Positions 40,871-51,937 of a DNA stretch of 64,000 nucleotides are shown in pieces. The position numbers and the translations under genes are program-made. This stretch comes from Ornithodoros turicata (lineage: Eukaryota; Arthropoda; Arachnida; Ixodida; Argasidae): the NCBI RefSeq assembly GCF_037126465.1, contig NW_026999402.1:1240001-1304000 (forward strand). The letters run 5' to 3'. Below the pieces are notes generated by a model. It searched no databases. It was not told where the DNA came from and saw only the letters and a list, made by a program, of their open reading frames with translations. The stretch's first letter is position 1. Every line of letters begins with the position of its first letter.

Positions 40871-42728
40871 CGCTTGGGTTCAGTGTCATGTTCGTCTTGA
40901 TTGTTTTGTCAGCTTCTGCAATTTACGTTACCGCGTGTTGTAGGAGGACTGTAGAACGGCAGCTTGCGCCGTCGGGGGAAAGTCGTTGAGAAGTTGCGCC
41001 GTTGGCTGCACAAATAGAACGGCAAAAGGGAGCGGGCATCCGGGTTTCTTAGGGACCTCAGGCAAGAATCAATCCACTGAAACAGTTCGGAAATAAGCGA
41101 AATGAGAATGGTGTACGATATTGCAAAAAGTTGTAGAGACAATGGGTAGTTTTTGGACTATCGTTTCCAAGTGGCTTGAAGCTCCGATGTATGAAAGGGT
41201 GGTCACTGCGCATGCTCTTTTGCGTATGCTGTGGGGTGGTCTTTTGAGAAACTGCGACCATTCACATCCATATTCTCAGAGTGCCTATAGCCTAACTGAA
41301 TGGCTCGTTTGCCCAGATGGCTCTCTTGCGCGGAGTTCTTGATATTGTTCCGCCTTTTGTTCCGCAGCCTTCGATTCTGCGGAACCCGCAATGTCCACTA
41401 CAGTCGAAGGGCTGCGGAGATCCGTCAGGATCAAAGAAAAGTTGACTTCACAAGCCAAACTATCTTCAAATGAAAATGAAGGTTAGTGAAATTTACCCCA
41501 TACGCAGTACAAAGTGATTTAACTCGTACTTGTATCAAAGTGGATTATCTCAAAGAGCGGAGAGACCGGACAGGTGGTGAGACAGTGTAGGATGCCATTA
41601 CGAAGGCACGCCCGAAGGACAGATGTGAGACCGAAGTACAAACAAAGAACACATCAACTCAATCGTTACACGTTCCCCCTATACTTGCCAATTATGCAGA
41701 CTTGTGCCCGTTACCAAAATTAAGGAACTAAATACTGTTACTTCGGAAAAAAGTAACTACATACGTTACTCGTTACCAGCGTATAAAACCAAGGAGTTCT
41801 CGTTACTCACGGGTAAAGCCGACAAACATGCCGTCACTTGCCTTCAACTCAGAAGCGGATACTCGAAATTTGTCGTCCATCCTTCGTGTTCCGTGTCTAT
41901 ATCAGTTTGCCTGGACCTTCTCCCGAAGTGGGGGTGATCGGATATTATGAAAACAGAAGAAAAAGCACCTGTTTCAGTGCCACCAGTCACCAACGGTTCC
42001 GAAGTTCCAAATAAAGTTGTTGTTGTTGTTGGTTCCGAAACACAGACGAGGGGCTGCGTCATAACTTAGCGCTCAGAAGCTTAGCAAAGACAAGGAAAGG
42101 CTAGAAGTCGAAATGCGTTTCTTTTTTTTTTTTCTTTTTCTTTTTGTAGCCATAGCATAATTGGTGCCCGTTCTTGGGAAGGAGTGATGGTCGGAGATTA
42201 CGGAAACTGAGATTACGATATTCGTTCGGTTAGAACGTTCAGATCTTTCGAAAATAAATTGAAAGACCACCTCTTAAACAGGGCGCACCAAGGAGAGTAA
42301 TAGATATTTCCCCTGTACAGTAACCTGTTCTTCATGCCAAATTTGTTTACCGTATATGCTCTTCATGCAACAACACCAATAAACCACTCTGCATCTATGA
42401 ATATACTCTTTTCACGAAATGTTTCTTCTTCTTCATTCTTTCTTTATTTCTTATCTCAAGCTACTAAATTATTGATGTATGTTATGTGAACGCAGTTCTT
42501 GTACTTTTAACCTCTGAACTGCCACAGTCTACTTTTTAATATATTATACTTAACTAAGTTTATTGCACTTTCTGTATAACCTTCATATAAATGTATAGAG
42601 CTGTTAATTCACGTTGTAACTAACACGTGGTGCCATACAAGCTTGCTAAAGACCCCAGTCCGTATAATAAAAAAAGAATACAAGCTGTGAAGGAAGACAC
42701 AATTGATGCTCTGAGGCTGGAACACACA
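40871..42728. other. Unassigned intergenic sequence
   Basis: 41705-41820 has repeated GTTAC/GTAAC words resembling a hAT subterminal region. 42008-42035 reads AAATAAAGTTGTTGTTGTTG, the typical tail of an RNase H-type LINE or its SINE partner. No coding gene is supported. Confidence 0.35.
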
Positions 42729-43608
42729 CAGGGTGTCCCAGAAAACGTACGTGTCATTGAATTTTGATTAAAAAACAACGCCACATAGAATCATGCGGTC
42801 AATGGCATTTATTCTTACTAGGTTTTGGCTAACTCCTCATGTGAATGTCACGTAACCTAAGTTTCATTATGTAAATTTTTGCGAACTGAACTCGGAAATG
42901 TGCCAAGTACAGGTCACTTTTTTTCCCCACCAATGTGAAGAGCGTGCCGAACATACTCAAACTAATGATAATTGACAGGAATATGGGGTAGCTATCATAT
43001 CGAAAGAAAAAAAAAAGAAAGCCCAAAATCACGCTAGGCGGGGCTCGCAGAAGATAGCGCGCGACGAATTTTTGAGCGAAATCATTGAGTCCGACGAAAG
43101 GGGGTTCGAAACCCAGCCCACACCGGCATGGTAGAAAGAGATAATACAGACTGCGTCGGGCTTCGGCTGGGATACCTTCCCTCTCCCAATTTCAGGAACT
43201 GTCACTTTTTCTACTATCACTTTGTGGGCTGGGTTTCCAACCTCCTTTCGTCGCACTGAAAGCGGACTCAAAAAGTCCTCGTGCGTTATATATTCAAGTG
43301 TCCCGCGAGAAGCGCGATGTTCGGTCATTTTTCCTGATGGGATAAATCCTGAATGTCACAGGCAATCATCGTGAATTTGAGTAAATTCGGCACGCTCTTC
43401 ATGTTGATGGGGTAAAAAAGTGACCTTTACTTGGCAAATTTCGGAGTTCAGTTCGCAAAAATTTACGTAATTAAACTTGGGTTACATGACATGCACATCA
43501 GGAGTTGGCAAAAGCCTAGTAAGAACAAATGCCGTTGACCGCATCATTCTAGGTGACGTAGCGTTTTTATTAGAATTCAGTGACACGTACGCTTTCTGGG
43601 ACACCCTG
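42729..43608. mobile_element. Long foldback MITE (mariner-type ends)
   Basis: The left end CAGGGTGTCCCAGAAAACGT and right end (reverse-complemented) CAGGGTGTCCCAGAAAGCGT begin arms that pair for roughly 290 bp, for example TTTTTGCGAACTGAACTC with GAGTTCAGTTCGCAAAAA. The right flank is TA; the left is CA. Length 880 bp, no transposase. The inner region 43020-43330 carries a GGGGGTTCGAAACCC B-box-like word, but no tRNA. Confidence 0.85.
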
Positions 43609-43815
43609 TATGTGACGGAATCTATGCATTCAATTGATTTTGGCCTTTCATTTGCTTTACCTACGTCGCTGGCAGATCGTCTTGTATGTACTTTACACGT
43701 TACGTCACGCCACGCTGCGCATTGCAGCCCGCACACGGCTGTACACACGTGACACACGTGCACACGTCGTGTACCATGCATTGGGCAGGGTGGACCTTAA
43801 TTCAGTGTCACGACA

Positions 43816-44439
43816 TTAAAGGGACTATGAAACGATTTTTTTCTTCGTTTCGTTCGAAAGAAGACATTTTTCTGAGTCTAGAACCGAAATTTTACTTTCG
43901 TCGCCCGAGCGGATTTCTCGGGAGCGAATTTAAACGGAGCGGCGAAGGGAGGACAGCTAGCGCCGCGCCGCGGCGAGCTGCCGAGCGGAGACACAACGGG
44001 CAACTTGACGCGACCACGGCCGGCTCAGCAACACGTCATCGTGACGTGTTGCCGAGCCGCGGAATCCCGCCAGGAGCATGCGCCGTAGGATCCCGCGTAT
44101 GCGTTCATCGGGAGTGGAAATCTCCATGACAGCAGCTTTCGCGTGATCGGCAGATTTCGGCAGTGGCGGCAGCCATAGCGCGAGCTCGCGGCATTACTTG
44201 CCATTGTGCAACACCGGTGACGTAACGGGGAACCGAAGTGCGGTCCGTACAGTTACACCATCGGCAGGGAAATATGCGCGGGAGAGGAGGAACGCGGAAG
44301 AGACATTTCCAGCGCGCGCTCCTCGCAGAGTGGAGCGATTTCGTCCGGAAAAATTTGTGGCATATTAGTTTCTCTGCGGGAAGAACAGTTTCCATCGAAA
44401 AAAAGTATGGGGGTTCGGGAAATTTCATAGCCCCTTTAA
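43816..44439. mobile_element. hAT-like MITE, nearly complete
   Basis: Ends ATTAAAGGGACTATGAAAC and (reverse-complemented) CTTAAAGGGGCTATGAAATT form imperfect terminal repeats 620 bp apart. The inner part is GC-rich (ACACGTCATCGTGACGTGTT palindrome at 44032-44051). A partial second copy lies at 7905-8222. I could not define the target duplication. Confidence 0.7.
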
Positions 44440-44446
44440 GGCCTGT

Positions 44447-44553
44447 GCAGCACGATGAGAATATATACAGTCTCCCGGTAGTAACGAAAGTGGCAGATAT
44501 TACATTGACTTTCGTTACTACTGGGAGACGGCATATAGTCTCATCGCGCTGCT
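44447..44553. repeat. Foldback hairpin next to the MITE
   Basis: GCAGCACGATGAGAATATAT, ACAGTCTCCCGGTAGTAACG and AAAGT pair with ACTTTCGTTACTACTGGGAG, ACGGCATATAGTCTCATCGC and GCTGC around a loop of about 16 nt. It is a 107-bp near-perfect palindrome starting 8 bp after the preceding MITE. Confidence 0.82.
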
Positions 44554-44898
44554 CAGCCCTTGTCATGACACTGGGTTAAGGTGTTAAGGCCTTGTCTCGC
44601 GACGAAAACCCCCAGCTACTATAGATCTGACATTGGGTGCTGGAAATTCATAGTCACTGGTAATTGTTTAAACAATGAATGAACTGGACCTGTGACATAT
44701 AGTTAAACTAAAATTGTCCGGCACGGCATTGTTTGTTATCCTTGCGCCAGGGAAATCAAATGAAAACCTACATCGCAGGTGCCCCTGGCAACGCCGAGGG
44801 CAAACTACCGGGGCCAGAGCTACTACTCGCGTTGGTGTAAACGTGGCCGACGTGGTAGAAATTACCACCGGTGTTGGGCTACTTCAACTTCAAGGTAG

Positions 44899-45080
44899 GA
44901 AAAAAACAGTCTCGATGACGAAGAAACAGAAGAGTCAGGAAATGAATGTTGAAGATGATGAAAAGGAGTCTACAGGGAGTAAGACTAAGAGTCGTCCCCT
45001 GCAAGATGTATCAAATGCCGGCAAGAAAAAGACTCAACGAAGTACTAAGTCCTCGCAAGCGAATAGAAATGTTGATTGAA
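44899..45080 (+). CDS. Candidate small terminal exon or processed-gene remnant (unrecognised)
   Basis: A plus-strand frame ending in a TGA at 45077-45079 encodes a very polar, Lys/Ser-rich segment (MTKKQKSQEMNVEDDEKEST, SKTKSRPLQDVSNAGKKKTQ, RSTKSSQANRNVD). About 80 nt later comes GTTAATAAACG, a possible poly(A) signal. An AG at 44897-44898 after a pyrimidine-containing stretch could be a splice acceptor. The composition looks like a disordered nuclear-protein tail, not like the surrounding repeats. No family recognised; it could be chance. Confidence 0.25.
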
Positions 45081-45274
45081 ACCTTTTTATTGCAGCATTT
45101 TTACCTTCGTTTTAAATATTGAAGCAGTAATGGTTCGTGTGAGGCCAGGTATATACGAGTTAATAAACGTGCTCCAGTTGTGACTAGCGTCTGTTCTTTC
45201 CGTAAAGGTTGCACATTGACGACATTCCTGCCTTACCCATTACAAAGTTAAGTCGGTGAAACGACTTAGGCAGT

Positions 45275-45850
45275 TTGATTTGCATTTTCCGATTTCGGGA
45301 TCGAGGCAGTGCCAGTGAAAAACAGTATATAAAACATACGCAGAATTGCGACGGCATCAACGTCAAACTGTTCAAGATAACCCTACCATTTATAGCAGAT
45401 ATACTTCATGATCTATTTAACCACTCATCTAACCTCTACGCCTCAGTAGTGATCATTTAACCACTGCAGGGACAACGCGTTCACAAACCGACAGGAAAGC
45501 AGGAAGCTAAGCAGGAACGCACCGGCCAATAGCGACGACTCCCCCTAGAGTTGCTGCGGAATGCCGCCAGGGCGTGAGATGTCGCTGCAGGAGCGATGCG
45601 CAAGGCGTATATCTACTTCCTACGACGCGACCGCCTTCACGCCAATGTCGTGCCCATCCAAAAAAGCGGATCTTGATGTTGAAAACTACAGGTCCACCTC
45701 ACTGACCTTTCTCGTATGCAAGGTCCTTGAGCGTATAATTTGTGTTTATGAATTATTTGGAGCACAATAATAACTTGTCTAGTTAGCAGCACGGTTTCCG
45801 TAAGAACTATTCCTGCTATTTCCCGGTTATTTTCCTTAGACCTCCATAAT
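45275..45850 (+). pseudogene. LINE reverse transcriptase fragments (Jockey/CR1-like)
   Basis: 45345-45460 encodes CDGINVKLFKITLPFIADIL and HDLFNHSSN, matching the DGI...LK......L..LFN.S block of non-LTR reverse transcriptases. After about 180 bp without similarity, 45660-45760 encodes DVENYRSTSLTFLVCKVLER, matching the NYRPISLT..VCK.LE block. The order is right for one element with an internally decayed segment. The catalytic part is missing. Confidence 0.65.
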
Positions 45851-46199
45851 AGCCTGTATGATCAGAAGGGTAATCGTGCTACAAACGCACCGCACACATG
45901 CTGGAAATCCGACCGCCAGCAGCCCGACCCTTGTCAATATCCCCTCGCTTCCCACGGCCACAGCGCTATAGAAACCGCCTTTCAGCTCCATTTTATCTCT
46001 TCTCGCACCTAAAACAAATCCAAAGGCATACTAAGCGAAAAAAAAAAAATTTCCTTTACTGAATAGAATATTTATTTCGCTTGTCTACGAAATATTCACA
46101 ATATGACAAAACCTGACCGAACACACGACCACATCCATGGGCCAGTGACAGCCATCGACACTGCTGAAAAAATGGCCGCCGTGCTTGCGCCGAGGCTCC

Positions 46200-46925
46200 T
46201 CCGCACGACGGCACGAGGGTACGAGGCTTCTCCGCACCGTTGGTTATGGATGTGTTAACCGCTTACAAACTTGTCTACGAAGCAGGACATAGGCTCGGTC
46301 TCCAATGGGTTCCCGCCAATTGCGGTGTCGAAGGCAATGAACTGGCGGACAGCGCCGCCGAAGCAGCTCTCTCGTCTCGGACACGGACGCGTATTGCACT
46401 GCTGAGAGGCGACCGGCGGTCCATACTTCGAAGCCTTGTGACTCCTCTGGCTACCCGCCAACGGACCGCCGATATACTACCCCCCGCCATGCTGAGCAGA
46501 GTTGACCCAGCGCTCGCTTTCCGCATGCCAGTACATATCTCTCGTCAAGACGCCGCATTGTTCATCGAACGCGCCTCGACGTGGCCTTCACAGCACAGTG
46601 GCGCTACCGCTTGCTGTTGAAGATCCCGAGCACATTCTTCTCCATTGCCCACACTACCACCCTTCCCGCTCCGTACTCTCCGCCTCCCTCAACGAGCTAG
46701 ACTCTCGCCACCTCTCCCTCACAAAATTGCTTGGCCCCTGGCCGCATCCAGTTCACCAACGCTCTGCCCTCAAGGCTCTCTTCGCCTTTTTGGACACCAC
46801 AGGACTTCGATCCCCATTGTAACGGGACCCATTACTTCATTCCCCGCTTCACCTCCAGCAATGGGGCAGAGTATCGCCCCCGGCGACGAGACTCCACACC
46901 CATCATCCTGAAATAAAGTTGTTGT
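46200..46925 (+). pseudogene. LINE 3' end: RNase H domain, zinc-knuckle region and tail
   Basis: From about 46240 the frame encodes GLQWVPANCGVEGNELADSA, the third and fourth RNase H blocks. After a frameshift near 46600, EDPEHILLHCPHYHPSRSVL and SLTKLLGPWPHPV follow, the typical C-terminal region of RNase H-bearing LINEs in ticks. The 3' end reads AAATAAAGTTGTTGTTT at 46912-46928. The RT part upstream is absent, so this is a 5'-truncated, frameshifted copy. Confidence 0.78.
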
Positions 46926-47512
46926 TTGGCCGCCGTCCTTTGGAAACAAAACTTGACATGACCCTTTACCTTTTTTTTTCACTTATGCTTTTTTCAATTA
47001 AACTGTGGTTGGCTTGTTGTGCTATAGTGCGTGCCATAAAACATGCCAAATTGAGTGACAGACAAATACATACCTACGGCATCACACGATTGTTGAGCAT
47101 TTGGCCCCCCTAATCCTTTGGAAGAGTGACTAAATGTGCAGTGAGCAATTGTTCGGGATCCTCTCCACGGGCGTTGCAGTTACATATTACAACGTTCAGT
47201 AACGACATATAATTTCCGAAATATGACAATGGCCTAGGGGGCTAGTAACCAGGAACAATATTGAACAGGTCGAACTTGAAAAAAAAAATAAAGAAAAAAA
47301 AGGAGCCTCTTTTTCTACACAAGCACGGCTCGACCACCGTGTCATGCACAAAGACGTAAGTAAAGCAACTTGGAAAATGAGAACTTGCAGGAAAGGGTAT
47401 ATAAGTTAGATTACTATAACTACTGACCTTTGAAAGTATTCGAAGGATAACGACGTACACCCAAAAGTATTTAGGATACGGCACTGGAATGCTCTCTATT
47501 CGAGTTACTTTA
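46926..47512. other. Unassigned intergenic sequence
   Basis: A-runs at 47279-47300. No gene. Confidence 0.3.
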
Positions 47513-47514
47513 CT

Positions 47515-47902
47515 ATAGTTAGGGTTCCACGTTATCGGTTTTTATTCTTGGGCGGATTCGACGTACGTTTTTCGATGTTGATTGATTTTCATGAATGGGC
47601 GTTTTTCGATGCTTTTTCTGGCGTGTACATTGTTTGCCCGACAGCTATCGGCGAATAGAAATCACAATGTAATTGCTGCACGATGCTCATTAAACATGGC
47701 GTCGTTCGCTGCGGTGACGTTTTACTGCAAAAGAGGAAGTAAACAGACATTTTTCACGACCATCGTATTTCTCTATGGTTTTCTGTTCTGCAGCAACAAC
47801 GTGCAGGACATGTGCAGCAATTTATCTCTGTCATCGGTCCTGGAATGTCCTTCTGTATTCGGTGTTTTTCGATTAAAACCGAAAACGAGGAATCCTAACT
47901 AT
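47515..47902. mobile_element. Small TIR element (CTATAGTTAGG ends)
   Basis: CTATAGTTAGGGTTCC at 47513 and the inverse GGAATCCTAACTATAG ending at 47904 enclose about 390 bp, with ATCGGTTTTTATT / ATTAAAACCG continuing the repeats. Flanks are consistent with a TA target. It sits directly against the start of repeat R copy 1. Confidence 0.65.
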
Positions 47903-47904
47903 AG

Positions 47905-48458
47905 TCTGTTTCTGCGCGATGTTGTACAGTCATTGAGTTTTCCACAAAGGTAGCATAATAACTAAGTTCATTAGACGAATGCTGGAGATCTCGAAATTCT
48001 TGAGAACAAACTTTGGAAAGATACCTTCCAATTTTCTCAGAATAGAGACATACACAAAATATAAACCTATTTTCTGTATATGCGTGGTACATCTACCACA
48101 TTTTGCAGTGGAGAGGCCATGGCGGCCCACCTCACGTAATGATGTTAGCACGAATGTCCTCCGTAGATGAGCAGGTTAATTTTCACCTTCGGCTCAATGT
48201 GTACTGAGGATGCCGCCTGTATATAGGTGGTGTATAGGGGTATGTAACGACATTTGTAACGGCTGTAACAACGGTCATGACGAGTTCTCAGAAGTGGAAA
48301 GTGGTCTTCATTGCGTACCGCTAAGGGGCGGAAGAGTCAAACACTTTTATCGTTAAGCTTCCACCACACCGGCAAACTTGGACAACTGGCACTGATGATA
48401 TAGCACAACGGTGGCAAGGACGCAGCTGCGTGTTTGCGACAATCGTCGTAGTAACTCT
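47905..48458 (+). repeat. Repeat R, copy 1 (~550 bp, noncoding)
   Basis: Starts CTGTTTCTGCGCGATGTTG, contains CGAATGCTGGAGATCTCG, GTGGTACATCTACCACATTT, GGTATGTAACGACATTTG and ends ACAATCGTCGTAGTAACT. Four further copies, all on the same strand, lie to the right. The sequence just after its 3' end is LINE tail class C, into which another LINE inserted (see 48473). Confidence 0.85.
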
Positions 48459-48461
48459 GAT

Positions 48462-48472
48462 CAGCCTTAGTC
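48462..48472. repeat. 11-bp target-site duplication, left (LINE unit U1)
   Basis: CAGCCTTAGTC, repeated at 49754-49764. Confidence 0.8.
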
Positions 48473-49753
48473 ACGGTCACGGTCAAACTGGACACAAGCA
48501 ACCCTGGAAATACAGAAAGAGATAGCCAAGGCGAACACGTTCGCACTCTTTTACAGAGAGAAGGCATACCTGATACGAGGAGTCTTCACGGCGCGACTGT
48601 GGCACCTGTCACACGTGAGCGTTCCCCCTTGCTCTGTTGTCCGTTCACTGCATTCAGCCCTCATCAAATTCTTCTGGAGTGATAAGACACATTACGTCGC
48701 ACGCCAATATCTTCATTGTCCAACTTTGCGGGGTGGATGGGATTTACCCGAAATAGGTGCAGTGGCTAAAACCCTAGCACTGCGACAGGTGTTGCGTATA
48801 GCAGATGCACCTGATCATCCGGCTGGAAGACTAATGGCATACTGGATGGGGCCCCTCGGCAGAGCTGTCTTACCTCGGTCTTCATTGAACATGTCTTCTA
48901 AAGCGGAAACTCCGGCTGCTCATTACGCCGTTATCCTCGGTCACTACTCCACAATACAAGGACTAGAAGGCGTCGATGCCAAAGAAACGCCTCCAACAAA
49001 AATATCAGAGATGCTTGTTATTGCCCACATTCAAGACGAACCCCGTCTCGGATACCTCTGGGGCGCAGTCGCGCCGCTATGGCTGCCAAGTTCTGTTCAA
49101 GATCTACGATGGCGCACTGCCTGGGATGCACTACCAACGCGGGATCGGCTGAGCCGTTGGGGAGTCTCTCGAACGTCCACCTGCGTGCGATGCCGAAAAG
49201 AAGAATCCGCAGTGCATGTTTTCCGTGAATGCCCTGTGGCCCGCAGAGTATGGTCAATACTATCTCGAAAATATCGCTTGCGGCTCCCTGCTGGGCTTCA
49301 GACAAGATCGTACGGTGCAACAGAAGGCAAGCTTCGGATTCTGTTCACAGCCATTGCAGAACAAGCTCTTTGGAAGGCCCGATGCAGGGACACCATACAG
49401 TCCAGGCAGTGGTGCTCCGTGATGATGTTGGTCGACTGTGTTGGAAGTGAGGTGAAACAGTTCCTCGAAAGACAGTTGCTGATGACGGGTGAGACAGCAT
49501 TTTCGTCTGCGTGGACTTGTGTCAACATAGTCGAGGTTGCTAACTCCCGGGTGAAACTGTTAACAACTTTCTAGCAAGAATGGCATAACTTCAGTGCTTG
49601 CAAACGTGCACCGAGAAAGGGAATGGAACACAAGGGGAAAGGTCATTTTCAAGGCAGAGGCATGCCACCCTCGTGTATATAGTCGGCGATTGATTTTCAT
49701 GTGTGACACTTAAGTAATCACTGTGAATAAAACCTTTTCAGAAAAAAAAAAAA
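48473..49753 (+). pseudogene. LINE unit U1: 5'-truncated L1/Tx1-like RT C-terminus with poly(A)
   Basis: An open frame runs from about 48490 to the stop at 49574 and encodes the C-terminal part of an L1/Tx1-type LINE protein. Recognisable parts are SALIKFFWSDKTHYVARQYL and RGGWDLPEIGAVAKTLAL (region after the RT palm), LRWRTAWDALPTRDRLSRWG and the zinc knuckle CVRCRKEESAVHVFREC. AATAAA (49726-49731) precedes a poly(A) at 49742-49753. Direct 11-bp repeats CAGCCTTAGTC flank the copy, so both ends are defined: a 1281-bp insertion made by target-primed reverse transcription. The RT core and endonuclease are missing through 5' truncation, not decay; this tail is intact and the copy is probably young. 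Confidence 0.85.
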
Positions 49754-49863
49754 CAGCCTTAGTCGCTGGGCGAGAGTTGGTATTCAGAATGCTGTTCGAG
49801 TCTATTTGAGATGCTGCAGGAAGCCTGCCCCTGTGGCCCGCCTTCCATTTGATGCCAATACAC
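49754..49863 (+). repeat. LINE tail class C ending GATGCCAATACAC
   Basis: About 110 nt from CAGCCTTAGTCGCTGGGCGA to GATGCCAATACAC (49851-49863). The same tail follows the stop codon of LINE C at 57044-57159 and closes a unit at 60421-60463. U1 inserted inside it, so together with 48462-48472 it represents a tail directly following repeat R copy 1. Confidence 0.8.
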
Positions 49864-49867
49864 TCTC

Positions 49868-50700
49868 GTTAGGAGTTGGCGATACAAGGAGTTCGTATAT
49901 GTTTATGGAGGAGAGTAAACTTTTTACACAAAATGAGAGGAAACATGACTATGACACAAGAAAACACGCACAAACAGCAATGGACGGTAAGTGAGAGCTA
50001 AAAGCTATGTACAGAACAAAGAACAACCAAAACACTAGCAGTGGCTAAAGTCAGAAACCTAACTTTAGGGAACAGTTATCATATCAAGCACATGGGTAAA
50101 TCAAACCAAACAAGATGCCATAAGATGAGAAGTTACAAGAACTGGAACAGGAACAGGCATCACACAGGTGGTATCTACAAGGGTATGTAAACTTTTGTCC
50201 ATGAGACCTATCACTGCTTCATGATTATATGGCCACTAGCCAACACGAACAAGTTCCAGTGGTGCTTCCACCGCTTTCGGAAGTTCACGAGACCGATAGA
50301 TCTCAGCTCGTCCTGGAGCCGAGCTCGTGGGGCGATCCGGCACGCGAGCAGCAAGTCCACGAGTGTCGCCGGCTGTGCCCCGTACACAGCACGTGTCCTG
50401 GCGCATCAAAGTTGAAAGGTCACCTCGGCAACCAGGAGCACGAAGGCGGGTCGCTTCCGCTCCGGCACGGGTACTGGGTCCAGAAACTGCGTCGTGTCGG
50501 ACGCGACCGCGGGGAACTGATACAAGTCGGCCACCTTCCTCCACATGGCCGTCTTTGGCTTTGATGCAGACGAAGACGGCGTGCTGATGCGTCTCCACCG
50601 CCCCGCAGGTGACGCATGTACGAGTCCCAGCGTGAGAGGCCAAAGCTGTGCAGCCTTGCTCGGACCGGCATTAGCATTAGACCAGCTTGCTCGGACCAGC
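49868..50700 (-). pseudogene. LINE C-terminal fragment on the minus strand, duplicate copy 1
   Basis: On the minus strand one frame has CVTCGAVETHQHAVFVC, the same zinc knuckle as the plus-strand LINEs. A shifted frame has WRKVADLYQFPAVASDTTQF and PVPERKRPAFVLLVAEVTFQ, matching W+.V...F........FL.PLPVP...RK..ALL..EI.FQ of LINE B. The 3' side extends through a noncoding tail to about 49868. A 97%-like second copy lies at 51938-52766. Frameshifted and RT-less. Confidence 0.75.
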
Positions 50701-51043
50701 ATTAGACGAATGCTGGAGATCTCGAAATTCTCGAGAACAAGCTTTGGAAAGATACCTTCCAATTTTCTCAGAATAGAGACATACACAAAATATAAACCTA
50801 ACTTTTCTATATATGCCTAACGTTACCTTTTTATTTTACCTTACACTTTTTTTTACCTTACCTTATATATAACCTAACCTTTTCTATATATGCGTGGTAC
50901 ATCTACCACATTTTGCAGTGGAGAGGCCACGGCGGCCCACCTCACGTAATTATGTTAGCACGAATGTCCTCTGTAGATGAGCAGGTTGATTTTCACCTTC
51001 GGCTCAATGTGTACTGAGGATGCCGCCTGTATATAGGTGGTGT

Positions 51044-51051
51044 ATAGGGGC
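51044..51051. repeat. 8-bp target duplication, left
   Basis: ATAGGGGC versus ATAGGGGT on the right; the unoccupied site in R copies 1, 4 and 5 reads ATAGGGGT or nearly so. Confidence 0.7.
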
Positions 51052-51711
51052 CAGTGATTTCCCCAGAAATTCACTGCTAGGGGGGTGCCGAGCTTTCAAT
51101 GGGGGGGGGGGGGGCTGCTTGGTGAAGGTTCCACTTACGGAATTTTTCATAGACACGGAAAGAATCGTAGCACAATGGTGACATATCTGCACAGCTTTCC
51201 CGTTTTATTTGTACATGTTATTACATTAGAACACAGTACAGTAGAATACAGATTCATTATGGACGGCATTTCAATTCGATGCATAATCACACGACCGGCA
51301 AAGAAAAAAGCCTAGCACATTGTCTCACGAAGCTCCTAGCAACCAACGATGAAAACCTTAGACGAAAAAAGCAGAATACTTCGCCTGATTGAGTTGGGTG
51401 CAAATGGTTCTTGATGATCCACATTGAGTTTGCGTGCCCTCACGCATTTTTGCTCGTATAAGCGCGTAATATATGCATTGAACAGTCACTTTCAAATGAT
51501 TTTGGACAAATGCATGGTACGATCATCTGCATGACTGTGGTCCTACAGCCCAAGTTTGACCGTACAAGATGTAATTCGCTGCGGCGGACTCACTACCAGA
51601 ACGTGTTGGTGGCCGAGCTGGGTTGGGTTACCTGAGAAATTTCAGGGGGGGTGTTGCAATAATGCAGGGAGGGTGTACACCCCCCCTGAGGGGGGTGTAG
51701 GGAAATCCCTG
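51052..51711. mobile_element. hAT-like non-autonomous element inside repeat R
   Basis: Ends CAGTGATTTCCCC and (reverse-complemented) CAGGGATTTCCC are hAT-type terminal repeats, and the target duplication is 8 bp with one mismatch. Runs of G at about 51080-51115 and CCCCCCTGAGGGGGG near the right end are subterminal. No transposase is visible. R copies 1, 4 and 5 give empty sites, so the boundaries are certain. Confidence 0.85.
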
Positions 51712-51937
51712 ATAGGGGTATGTAACGACATTTGTAACGGCTGTAACAACGGTCATGACGAGTTCTCAAAAGTGGAACGTGGTCTTCATTGCGTACCGCT
51801 AAGGGGCGGAAGAGTCAAGCACTTTTATCGTTAAGCTTCCACCACACCGGCAAACTTGGACAACTGGCACTGATGATATCGTACAACGGTGGCAAGGATG
51901 CAGCTGCGTGTTTACGACAATCGTCGTAGTAACTTTT

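Larger units (their letters stand above)
50701..51936 (+). repeat. Repeat R, copy 2, 5'-truncated, split by a hAT-like element
   Basis: Begins at ATTAGACGAATGCTGGAGAT (missing about the first 65 bp of copy 1) and ends GTCGTAGTAACTTT. An ACCTTACC-rich insertion lies at 50818-50893 and a 660-bp hAT-like element at 51052-51711. Confidence 0.82.

Noticed and set aside
43085..43112. GGGGGTTCGAAACCC as part of a tRNA gene
   Set aside because: It lies inside a long foldback MITE and has no A box at the right distance.
44105..44566. 153-codon minus-strand frame
   Set aside because: Covers the GC-rich interior of a hAT-like MITE; not conserved in the partial copy at 7905-8222.
46240..46820. A host RNase H gene
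   Set aside because: The downstream C-terminal region and the AATAAAGTTGTTG tail are those of a LINE, and the frame is broken.
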